Below are positions 1 to 11,668 of a stretch of DNA of 64,000 nucleotides, one piece after another; position 1 is the first letter of the stretch; each line of letters opens with the position of its first letter. The position numbers and the translations under genes were made by a program. Under the pieces are notes generated by a model. The model was given only the letters and a program-made list of their open reading frames with translations, was not told the DNA's origin and did no database searches. Source of the stretch: Spirodela intermedia (taxonomy: Eukaryota > Streptophyta > Magnoliopsida > Alismatales > Araceae); NCBI GenBank assembly GCA_902729315.2, contig LR746270.1, forward strand, positions 8,096,721-8,160,720, read 5' to 3'.

Positions 1-2689
<2,689 letters not shown>

Positions 2690-2866
2690 TACCGCCTCGG
2701 ACCCCTGCAGCTCGCCCCGCCGGCGGCCAGCCCAATCCCCAGTGCCCCGCGAAGCTCCGCAGGTCCTGGATTAGGGTTCCGTCGGTTGGGGGAACGTCCC
2801 AGAGGAAAACCCTAGTTTACGGGGAGGGAACTTGTTCACGGAAGCGGGAGCCAGGTCTTCCCTGGG

Positions 2867-2874
2867 TATTTATA
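2867..2874 (-). promoter_or_regulatory. TATA box of the helicase gene
   Basis: TATAAATA reads on the minus strand about 178 bases upstream of the helicase ATG. This would place transcription start near 2835-2840 and give a 5' leader of about 150 bases. The motif match is exact; its use is inferred from position only. Confidence 0.5.
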
Positions 2875-3091
2875 CCATGGCGAGGTCTGGAGCCAGTGAG
2901 GGACCCAGGAAGCAGAGACCCGATTGTCAAAACTACCCTCAAGAATCTAAAAATTTTACAATTTTGCCATCACCAGGTTGACTAACGCAAACTACGTTTG
3001 GTATCGCTTCTTGACGCAGCAGATTCACCGAATCGGATTTTAGAATCAGTCCATTGTGGACCCCTGGGGTAAACCTAGAAAGCCGGGTTAT

Positions 3092-3179
3092 GGCCCAAAT
3101 TCCTATCGGGACGGCCCAAGTCGTAGCTTCTAATTGCCTCTATTTCCCGAGGCCGGTCAAAAATGGGCTTTTCGGCCCA
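3092..3179. promoter_or_regulatory. Cluster of GGCCCA (site II / TCP-type) motifs
   Basis: GGCCCA occurs at 3092, 3113 and 3174, with an ATGGGCTT nearby at 3163. Site II elements of this kind are known TCP-factor binding sites in plant promoters of housekeeping and translation-related genes. The cluster lies 400-490 bases upstream of the helicase start codon, which fits that class of gene. Binding is inferred. Confidence 0.35.
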
Positions 3180-3204
3180 ATAACCCTCCAAACCAACAGC
3201 CCGC

Positions 3205-3542
3205 ACAACCCACAATATCAGTCACATATGATGAACAGCTAATCACCAAGAGTTTCAAAAAAGTAAGACAGAAATATGAGAGAGACGGAGAGAAAAACAG
3301 TCACATTATGATGAACAGCTAAATCACCTCAGAGTTCCAACTAAGTAAAGAGAGAGATGAGAGAGAAAGAGAGAAAATAATGACATGATGATGAAGAGAG
3401 AAAAAAATGGGAGAGAAGGAGAGAAAAACAGTCACACGATGATGAACAGCTAAATCACCTCAGAGTTCCAAATAAGCGAGAGAAAGGGAGAAAAACAGTC
3501 ACATGATGATGAGCAGCTAATCACCGAGAGTTCCAAATAAGT

Positions 3543-3545
<3 letters not shown>
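3205..3545. repeat. Imperfect minisatellite, about 5 units
   Basis: Units share a core of gtcacatgatgatgaacagc followed by taatcacctcagagttcca and a purine-rich GAGA spacer. Clear cores start near 3221, 3300, 3431 and 3498, with a shorter one near 3383, so spacing is irregular (about 65-130 bases). It lies between the helicase promoter and the 3' end of the acidic-protein gene. No gene is seen inside it. Confidence 0.7.
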
Positions 3546-3548
<3 letters not shown>

Positions 3549-3574
<26 letters not shown>

Positions 3575-3643
3575 AGTAGAGAGGAGGCAGATGAGAGAGA
3601 GAAGAGAGAGAGAGGGCAATGACAGAGAGAAGTGAGAGAGGAA

Positions 3644-3690
<47 letters not shown>
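3549..3690. repeat. (GA)n microsatellite block
   Basis: There are two long GA tracts (about 3549-3574 and 3647-3690) joined by interrupted purine sequence. The block directly abuts the probable 3' UTR of the acidic-protein gene, where it would read as CT in the transcript. Confidence 0.9.
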
Positions 3691-3694
<4 letters not shown>

Positions 3695-3911
3695 TATCCT
3701 AATGAGGCGTTGGCACCTGAAACCTCCCCCCCTCTTCCTCCACAAAAGATCCTACTTTTACAGGGGGCGGGGGGAAGCCGCCGGCTCCTCTCCCCATGCT
3801 CCTCCTCCGGCTATCGCCCTCCGCCGCCGGCAGCGGCGGCGGAGGCCCGGATCTCACCGCCGTTAGGGTTGCAGGAGCCTGGTGGCGCCGGATCTCGCCG
3901 GCGTTACCCCA

Positions 3912-5027
3912 TCACCGCCGCTTCGGTGGCCTCTCATCGTCCTCCTCCTCTGACTCGCTCCTCGTCGTCCTCTTGCTCCTACCCACCGTCATGTCACCGT
4001 CACCGTCACCATCATCGTCGTCGTCGTCGTCATCGTCCTCTTCATCTTCGTCCTCGTCCTCGTCCTCCTCCTCGCCGGAGTCATCGACCTCCACGCGGCC
4101 CACCGGCTGGGCCGAGAAACCACCGCCGGGCTCCTAGAACAAGCTCAGTGAGAGACCCGATCGAAGAACGTTTTCCCGCAGATTCTTGAACAAAGGGGAG
4201 AAGATCGATCGTTCTCGAAGAAGACAGACTAAAAATATTCTCACGCACAGTAATTTTAGCGAAATCGGATAAATAATAATACATCGATGATGAGCAGCAA
4301 AACAGCAGAAGATTTTTCAGAAACGTCAGGCAAAAAGGTAAGATTCAGGAAGATCTAAGATCTACCATCTTCAAAGTAATGATGCTGTTCGAGGGAAAAA
4401 TAAATAAATATATATATATATATGTCACGAGGAGAAAGGAAAAATGGAAAGAACGGGCCCGGGATTCTTGGATCGGAGTCGTCTTCCTCCTGTAAATAAA
4501 TAAGTTCTGGAAAATGGGGGAGAAATTATAGGAACACCAGAGTCCCCAAAACATCACAAAAGAAAAGGATTAAAGACCGTTCTTTAGCAGGAGGTATTAG
4601 CGAAGTGTAGCAGATCTGGAATGAGAGGAAGCACAATTGACCGGATAGATGATGAGGAGAGGCTGCGGTAATTGCTAGGTCTGGATCGGAACCACGACGA
4701 TGGCACTAAAATTCCAAATAGAGATATAAACAGAAGCCTTCGACCATTGCACCGCGGAAAATCAGACGGATCCCCGTCCCAAACTTGAGGAAGAAACAGT
4801 AAGAACAGAGAAGATCCGTGCTCGATAATAAATGTGCAATACGGACCATGATTAACCAACGAAAAACCGTGGAACGAAAGAACAACAGTACAGGTCGATG
4901 AAGAACGACAAAATCTACTAAGCAGGAGAGAGATCAGAAGAGAGACGAATCCCAAAAATAAGATCTAAAAAAAAGTGAAATACGTCAATTCGGCATACAA
5001 ACCTCTTCTTCTACCTCTTCTTCTTCT

Positions 5028-5062
<35 letters not shown>

Positions 5063-5455
5063 TCCGCCGCCCCCCTCATCCTCGTCCCCCTCCTCTTCCT
5101 CTTCGTCGTCCTCTTCCTCGTCCAACGCCACCTGTGGAACGCCGCTTCCCGGCGGGAAGATCTCCTGCACGTCGTCATCGTCGTCCTCCTCTTCCACGTT
5201 CTCGACGTCCTCCTCAACCTCGTCAACGTCTTCCACGTCGTCATCGTCTCCGCTATCACCGTCCTCATCGTCCTTCACCTCCTCAACCTCCTCCTCCTCC
5301 TCCGCCACCACCTCCTCGTCACTGTCGCCGCCGCCGTGCTCGCCGTTGAGAATTCTGGCCTCTTCCTCCTCCTCCGCCGCCGCCGCCGCAGCCGGCGGCG
5401 CCGCCTTGTTGACCTCCATCTTCAACTCCTTCCCCGTCCCCTCCGCCACCTTCAT
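3912..5455 (-). CDS. Highly acidic nuclear-type protein, two exons
   Basis: The function is not recognised. Exon 1 is 5455-5003 (151 codons) and exon 2 is 4133-3912 (73 codons plus stop), giving 224 residues; the 869-bp intron has a GTTTGT donor and a TTCTAG acceptor, phase 0. The protein opens MKVAEGTGKELKMEV, has an alanine run, then long Asp/Glu tracts over roughly residues 28-150 and again after the junction. It ends in a mixed tail (VGRSKRTTRSESEEEDD, then PPKRR) that looks like a nuclear localisation signal. Proteins of this composition are often labelled spermine-binding-protein-like or VHS3-like by low-complexity similarity, which says little. A role as an acidic chaperone-like nuclear protein is inference. 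Much of exon 1 is an in-frame trinucleotide repeat (GAC/GAA/GAG), so length polymorphism is likely. The splice model rests on frame closure and on the sensible GGGFSAQPVGRVEV junction sequence. Confidence 0.75.
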
Positions 5456-6717
5456 CTCCTCCCGATCCGAACCAGATCGGAATCTCTGCAGATGGAAGAA
5501 GGGAAAAAACGCAGAAAATCGCAGAGAATTTTTTTCTCGAAAATATAGAAATTATGAAATTAGGAAGAAAAAACCCCACAGACGCAATGCGGGAGAGGAC
5601 GATGTGGGAGGAATCGCGAGGCTCCGTGATGTTTTCCTCCGTTAGATCCTCATCGTCCGAAGAAGACCAAGACGCGGATCACTGACGTGGATTCCAATCT
5701 GACGGTCACCAGTGGCCGCAAGAAAACCCTATGTTGTGACGTCATCCCGCGAGTGCCAGGATCTCGCGTCTGGAATATTCGTCCTCTGCCACGTCATTTG
5801 GGGCCACTTAATACAAGGGTCTTAATTATATGTTAATCTATGGATCCTCTAGCGACGTCCGATTACGATCGGACGGTCGTGACGGGATGCCAAGATAATC
5901 GAACGACGCGTGTAGTAGATGTACAAAGACTAGAAATCGATTCCGATGGCAAGAGTTTCCGGTGATTCCTCGGATTCTCACAAATACCCATTAGATTTTC
6001 ATGCGAATCTGATTTCCCATAATATCCCTACTTCTAATTTCGCCATCCTTTACACATTCTACATATGCCCTAATTTTATATCCTCAAGAAAGCAACCTCC
6101 CGCCACGTCATATTAAAAAAATACTTTTTTTCCCAATTCAATTAAAAAATACACATTATTATTATTATTCTTGTTATTATCTAGTTTACGGTGTCATGAG
6201 ACTGTTCCAAAAAATAACGGGAATAATAAATGACAAGAATATGTGTGTATGCAAGAATAATTCAGTGTCACAAGGGACTTATTAGTGGATATATTTTATT
6301 TTTAAAATTTTATTACTAGGAAAAAAATAAAAGATATAAGGTACGGAATAAAGTCTTGCATTGGGCCGAAGAGCTTGCGGTCATTCCTCTGAAAATTGTT
6401 CAGAATAACAATTAAACATAAAACTTATTTATTTATTAAAATACGTGGAAAATGACATTATCTATTTATTCGTCGAAAAATCTTGATTAGTTTCTTCGAT
6501 GATATTTTTATTTATTACGATAATATGACTATTTATGTCGATTGTCTCGTTGGTAGGAAAAGCTTGTCATTACTTGGCAAGTGCCCATCGAGCTGATATT
6601 TTTCCCTTATACCCTTTTTATTATTATAATTATAAACATACTTCATCCGTTGGAGAAACGCTCAGCGGGATTTGAGCGGGAGAGGAGCAATAAACGGGAG
6701 GGAAGCGCAGGCCAGAT

Positions 6718-6720
<3 letters not shown>
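5456..6720. other. Intergenic spacer between divergent genes
   Basis: This stretch holds the probable 5' leader and promoter of the acidic-protein gene (to about 5700) and then AT-rich sequence with no supportable gene. A run of ATT triplets lies near 6156-6180. I see no mobile-element structure here. Confidence 0.6.

Positions 6721-6751
<31 letters not shown>
6721..6751. repeat. (GA)15 microsatellite in a 5' leader
   Basis: An uninterrupted GA tract ends 14 bases before the ATG of the small membrane protein at 6765. In plants such tracts in leaders are candidate binding sites for BBR/BPC (GAGA-binding) factors; that role is inferred. Confidence 0.9.
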
Positions 6752-6753
<2 letters not shown>

Positions 6754-6764
6754 GGGAGAGGGTG

Positions 6765-7079
6765 ATGGGGAGGGTATGGTCGGGGACGGGGTGGGGGGGA
6801 TTCTTCGACATCGCCGCCGTGGTGAGCTCCGTCTACGAGTATATCTGCGGGCTCTGGCCATCGCTGGTCCAGATCCCGCCGAGCCTCCGGTGGAGCACCG
6901 CCGCCGCCGCCGGTCCCATCGGCTCGTCGCCATCGCGGTGGTGGTGGCCCCCATTCAACCTGCGGTTCGATTTCTCCGTGATCGACAGCGTGCTCTGGTC
7001 CGTCGTCGTCGCCGTCGAGTCCGTCGCCCTCGTCTCCGTGCTCTGCTTCTTCTTCCTCTTCTGTGGCTGCAACATCTGA
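6765..7079 (+). CDS. Small plant membrane protein, single exon
   Basis: The protein has 104 residues and starts MGRVWSGTGWGGFFDIAAVV. It has an aromatic N-terminal segment, a serine/tryptophan-rich middle and a strongly hydrophobic C-terminus that runs from DSVLWSVVVAVESVALVSV into LCFFFLFCGC and ends in Ile. This layout resembles a family of short uncharacterised plant transmembrane proteins that end in a phenylalanine-rich helix and a Cys-Gly-Cys motif. One C-terminal transmembrane helix (about residues 76-100) is predicted by eye. The ATG at 6765 is preferred over upstream non-ATG starts. The GC-rich coding sequence is intronless, and a GA tract sits in the leader. No function is known to me. 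Sequence resembling the C-terminal coding part recurs downstream of the stop. Confidence 0.65.
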   Translation: MGRVWSGTGWGGFFDIAAVVSSVYEYICGLWPSLVQIPPSLRWSTAAAAGPIGSSPSRWWWPPFNLRFDFSVIDSVLWSVVVAVESVALVSVLCFFFLFCGCNI

Positions 7080-7080
7080 A

Positions 7081-7365
7081 CGATCCTTCGACCGGCGGGA
7101 TCGATTTCTCGCCAAAACTAGAGCTTCATCTGGTCCGTCGCCTTCTCGTCTCCATGCTCTGGGGCTTCAACATCGATCGCCACTGGATCGCCGCCGGCGT
7201 CCCCTCGGCTCCTGGTCCTCCCGATTGCGGCCTCCCTTCGTCCGGCGGGATCGATTTCTCGCCAGAAACAAGGGGTCCTCTTGTCCGTCTCCCTCGTCTC
7301 CATGCTCTGCAGCTTCAACATCGATCGCCGCCGGATCGCCGCTCCGCCGCTGCATCGCCGTCGGT
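7081..7365. repeat. 150-bp tandem duplication after the small membrane gene
   Basis: Two units begin near 7081 and 7231; both contain ccggcgggatcgatttctcg and later ctcgtctccatgctctg and cttcaacatcgatcgcc. The period is 150 bases. The unit also resembles the last 90 bases of the coding region just upstream, so it looks like a 3' coding segment copied into the 3' UTR and then diverged. Confidence 0.8.
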
Positions 7366-7438
7366 GTTGGACTGGTAGGTTTCTCTACTCTTCATTTTCG
7401 TGGAACCGACGGTACGATTTTTCTGTCGGCATTCCCCT

Positions 7439-7715
7439 ATTTTCGTGTAAATCGCAAGGTTGCCTCTCTAGGCTAATAATCGTATCGGTACCCCTTCTCT
7501 GTCAGATCAAGGATATATGCACGAATTTTGATCTTTCAGTGACGTATGGAGGGTACGAAGCTTCCTCTCCCCGCTGGCTTCTGCTTCGCCTTTGCATGGG
7601 TAATTCGCCAATTTCGTGCAATCTCAAGGTTCACGTGACTAGATTACCAATCGTATTTTTGTCCTTCTTTGTTGAAAAAGGCTACAAATCTAAATTTTGA
7701 TCTCTCAACGGCCTT
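7439..7715. repeat. About 170-bp diverged tandem duplication
   Basis: Copy 1 (about 7439-7545) and copy 2 (about 7610-7715) share the order atttcgtg, tc(g/t)caaggtt, aatcgtat and aattttgatct(t/c)tca at an offset of 169-171 bases. It lies in the probable 3' UTR or downstream region of the small membrane gene. Confidence 0.6.
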
Positions 7716-9715
7716 CCTTGTATAGCGGAATCTGGCAACTCCTCCGCTTTCATCGTCTGAAATTCTTAAATCAACAAAAGCGAAATTGTAATTATACTCC
7801 ACCCTTTTTTTTTTAAGAGAGTAGAAATAAAATTTATCGTATTTTATAAGTGTAATGTAATATTCGTGCAGTGGAATGTAAGATATGGAAGCTTTCAGAT
7901 ACGTCCTCAGCTTCTGTTGGAATTCACAAACACATCTTTTGAAATTAAAAGGGCGTTTCCGCCTTCTTCCGTTTCTGCAGCAGTGGATATCTCTAGGTTT
8001 GTCCTCTGATATGAGTACAAATATAATAATTATTCTTTCAATGTTTTATTGACTTGAAATCCCAATGCACATATGAATATATTGCTTTGAGAGTAAGGGG
8101 TAATTTTTCAAGTTCCACAATACATTGGGCTCTTCAGTAAATTACCCCTTGGTTTGTTTCATCGTGGTCGTTCGATGGCGCTCCACGTGACAAAATCTGA
8201 CTGGGCTAATAACAATTCTGGAGTCTTCATCCTAATTATAAATGCCATTAGATAATCATTTCGTCTGGCTGAAATTTCTCCTTATTTGTATTCATGCCCT
8301 CGTTCATGGGTTGCCCTAGGGTCGTGCCTATTTTTTTCCTAATCCTGTTCTACCGAAACTAAAAACTTTTATCTTGTACAAAATATGAAAAGTGGGCGAA
8401 AATGGTTCTTCAATTTCTTTTTAGATTTTAAGAAAATATCTAACCTCCTTCATATCAATCGTGCTAGTTGAGATGCTAAGGCCTTATTAGGTTAGATCTT
8501 TTATAAATTAAGGTTGATCGGCTAATGACCCTTACGGTTCTTCCACATAACTAATACAATAATATATTATGTTCTTTGCTTAGTCGACTAGGCCAAGAAA
8601 GAAGATGCAATTTGATCACATTGACTAATGACAAGGCACATTTTACACACATTTGTTCTAAGCTGGGGTAATATCTGATGAATTCTCACTATCAGTCACA
8701 CAAGAGAGCAAAACTTCAATAAATATTTTATGATCACACAAATGAAGAAACCTTAGTACTTTAATTAACACAAATAATAATATTTCCATATAAAAACATG
8801 AGCAGCTACTTGCCTTAAAGATGTTCGTTCATTTCTGTAGCATTTCTAGTGTGAAAATGTTTTCCTGTTATATTAAAATAAATAAATAATCCTCCAATAA
8901 GTGAGGATGAGTTTGATGAAAGCATTTACTACAATGTTGCCATGGTTGATATTACTGAGGAGCCCTTCCCCACTGAGATTCTCCATCAGTCTTAGCTTCT
9001 TCTTTTTTATTTATGTCAATTTTTATATTATGAAAAGCCTACTCTATTTTGATATCATGTTTGGCTCTACTAAGGATGCTTTTAGCTGTTTATAGTGGTT
9101 GGGCTCCTTAAAGCCCAATAACCAGAGTTGGGCCGATATAAGCCCAAGAACCCGGCAGTGAAATTCAACTATTTCGCTGGGGTAAAGAAAAGCCTCATAA
9201 ACAGAGGACATAAACAGAGAATTCTCCCATTTAGTGGTCGTGATTCATGTAAATATCTGGTCTTATATGGGCATAGAAGTATATAATACAAGACGCCCCT
9301 CTTCTCTCTCTCTCTCTCTCTCTTGCTCTCTACTTAGAGGAAATGTGTGTTGGAGGTATGAAGAATGATCTCAGATTAAATCTTAGTGGGATCTAATAAA
9401 TTATTCGACCAATACACAGATTTTACATAGCTTCAACTGGTCTTTTTCAGTTAGTTGATCGGAGGCGTCCCATAAATTATGAAAAAATCATTTTTCCTTG
9501 TTATTATAGTTGTGAAAGCTGATCTCTTATTGGGCCCTCATGCAAATATCCAAAATCTCAACAGACATCACAGAAAAATTGAGGCTTTGTATCATACTCA
9601 AGAACAACTTTTTTTTTTTTTTCTTCTTCTTAAAGATCAGTCAAATTGTTGGAGCTGTAGAGAATGATATCTTATTGGGCCCTAGTGGGCTATATTGGGA
9701 AACGACTCCCAGAAC

Positions 9716-9754
<39 letters not shown>

Positions 9755-10497
9755 GAAGTGTTTGTATTAGTCCTCCAGTGTGCAAGGACGGGAACGAGAA
9801 TCCTCGCCATCCCCAATAATGTGGTCTGAAAATAATCAGATTCTCGTCAACTGTTTGACCTGCATTTCTTTCTACGTTTTCTACCGTTCTTTTTGCAACA
9901 GGAAAAGTCAAACCCTAGATGATCCAATCTTCAAAATCATCAAGGTTCAGTCAAAGCAGCCCCCCCCCCCAAATCCTGTGGAAGAAGATCATCAAGAGGA
10001 CTCACAACTCATGAAATTGACCAAGCTTGGGCCCCCTGGTGCATCCCTAAACCTGATGAATCCTCTAGACCTTACTCATATTAACCCCGTATTCCTCCTC
10101 CTCCCTCGGTGCTCTTCATACTCTCCCTCTAGTGCTCTACTGCATCTACTCCTAGGTTATTACACTCGATTCCTACCGGGTATTATTCTTCCTCGAAGGT
10201 GGTTGTCCTGCAAGTTGGAAAGAAAATCCAGGGGGAAGCAATAACAAAGGGACATAAATTCTCAGCAAAACCCATGGTCTCGAACTGTGCAAGGGAATGG
10301 CTCCACACACAGGCCTCATATGTACAGCAGATGTGAGTCGAGTCGGTCAGCTGACCTGAGGTTTTACGGATAAACAAGGACCTTTCTCTACAGGGGGAGA
10401 GTAAAAGGAGTATGTGGAGGAGAAGGCACCTGCGAACCACCGCCCCCCATCAGCCGACAGCATCTTCTTCATCTCCAGTTCACCACCAGTCTCTGCC
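7716..10497. other. Intergenic region with SSRs, no gene seen
   Basis: This is an AT-rich spacer with CT tracts at 9304-9323 and 9721-9752, a T run at 9609-9622 and a cluster of GGGCT/AGCCC/GGGCC motifs at about 9108-9152. The string tcttattgggccct appears at about 9525 and 9671. A 154-codon open frame at 9780-10244 lacks protein-like character. The right end (10250-10497) is the probable 3' UTR of the minus-strand membrane-protein gene. Confidence 0.5.
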
Positions 10498-11668
10498 CTA
10501 TCTCGCCCCTCCCACCCCCAGAGACCTCTCCATGACGCTGCAAAAGGTCAGGGCAGAGGAATCGCCATCAGGAATCCAAACCGTTTCACAGGTTTTCTGA
10601 GCACAGGTTTTTGATCAATGGTATGCGATGAATAATGATCGAGTTTTCCATAGATGGTTAGGCCCATGAAACCTTGGTGCCCGGTCTATGATGAATCTGG
10701 TGCGAAGAGAAATCTTCTGAAACCATGGAGGAAGGCAGGAAGAAGAAGGATTGTACCTCGGAGATGCTGAGGCTGGGCTGCTAGAGTCACCTGGGAAAGC
10801 GTTTCTCAGGTACTGGACTTGGATCATTCTGCTATCTCTGACCGAGGACTCGGGAGATCCCGCGAAGCTCGCTCTAGGGTGGCTTCTCGTGCAGAATCCT
10901 GCAATAACAGGATCACGGGTCAAGTTCGATCCCCCCTACTACTTTCATCTTCTTACAGGGAAGAATCAGCACGTATGGTTAACAGCGTTCATGGAGATAG
11001 CCATTAAACTCGTGACTGGGATATGGCGATGAGCTCTGATCATGCTGTACGATTGATGTCAAAAACCTATGGGATTTACTTACTGAGGATCCATAGTTTG
11101 ATCGAGCTTTCAGGAATTGTAGAAGATAAGCTATAGAAAACGAAGAAGAAGAAGAAGAAGAAGTCGCAGGGATACCTTGCCATACGATAACGAGACAGAA
11201 AAGAACGGTGATGACCAGAGCCCAGAAGCTACTGCTGGAGGAAGCCGGCTTGGAGTTCTTCGTCTTCATCAGCGCCTTCATCCTCTCCGTCCTCGCCCGC
11301 TTCAGCATGGCAAGCTCCGAAATCTGCTGGATGAGCTTCTGGTCGCAGGCGTCCAGGGAGGCGGCCCGGGGCACCCGGGGCGGCTTTGGGGGCTTCTTGC
11401 CGGCCTTTTTCTTCTTCTGCTTCTCTGCCTCCGTCTTTTTCTCCATGAGACCTAGCGTTTCTTCTTCCCCTCCAAACTTCTTCTCCACCAGCGGCGATTC
11501 TCCACGCTCCGCGGCACTATCGGCCGGCTCCTCGGCGCCGGAGGAACCATTGCAGACCCTATTGACGAGGCTCTTCGCGCTCTTAGCCCCGGGGCCGTCG
11601 TCCTCTCCGGCGATCGCGCCCCGCTCGAGGTCGAGGACGTCCCCATCCGCCAATCCCTTCGGAGTCAT
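10498..11668 (-). CDS. Lys/Pro-rich single-pass membrane protein, three exons
   Basis: This is a conserved but uncharacterised plant protein type. Exons are 11668-11176, 10898-10757 and 10537-10498, giving 224 residues with phases closing. An acidic/serine-rich N-terminal half leads to a basic Lys/Pro stretch (KKKKAGKKPPKPPRVPRA), then SLDACDQKLIQQISELAMLK and RARTERMKALMK, a probable amphipathic helix. A transmembrane helix (FWALVITVLFCLVIVWQG, about residues 148-165) follows, then a short tail with FAGSPESSVRDSRMIQVQYL. The SLDA.DQK..., membrane helix and GSPE...VQ(Y/F) order is what I recall for this family and supports exons 1 and 2. Exon 3 (13 codons) is less certain. The topology suggests a tail-anchored-like protein with a cytosolic basic region. 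A splice donor (CCGGTGAGT) near 12071 suggests a 5' UTR intron. Intron 1 contains a (GAA)n tract at 11142-11163. Confidence 0.75.

Noticed and set aside
3632-4189. 185-codon plus-strand frame
   Set aside because: It is antisense to the acidic gene and a GA tract; residues are Arg-Glu and Pro/Arg/His repeats from microsatellite translation.
4975-5349. Arg/Pro-rich plus-strand frame
   Set aside because: It is the complement of the poly-acid coding repeat on the minus strand.
6630-7115. 161-codon minus-strand frame
   Set aside because: It is antisense to the small membrane gene, low-complexity, and ends in translated CT repeat.
6581-7378. 265-codon plus-strand frame overlapping the small membrane gene
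   Set aside because: It is a different frame through a GA tract and GC-rich sequence, giving Arg-rich non-protein-like residues; the frame starting at 6765 has a clear membrane segment.
9780-10244. 154-codon plus-strand frame
   Set aside because: It has no recognisable domain and a proline run from a C tract, and its composition is like random intergenic sequence. It also approaches the 3' UTR of the opposite gene.
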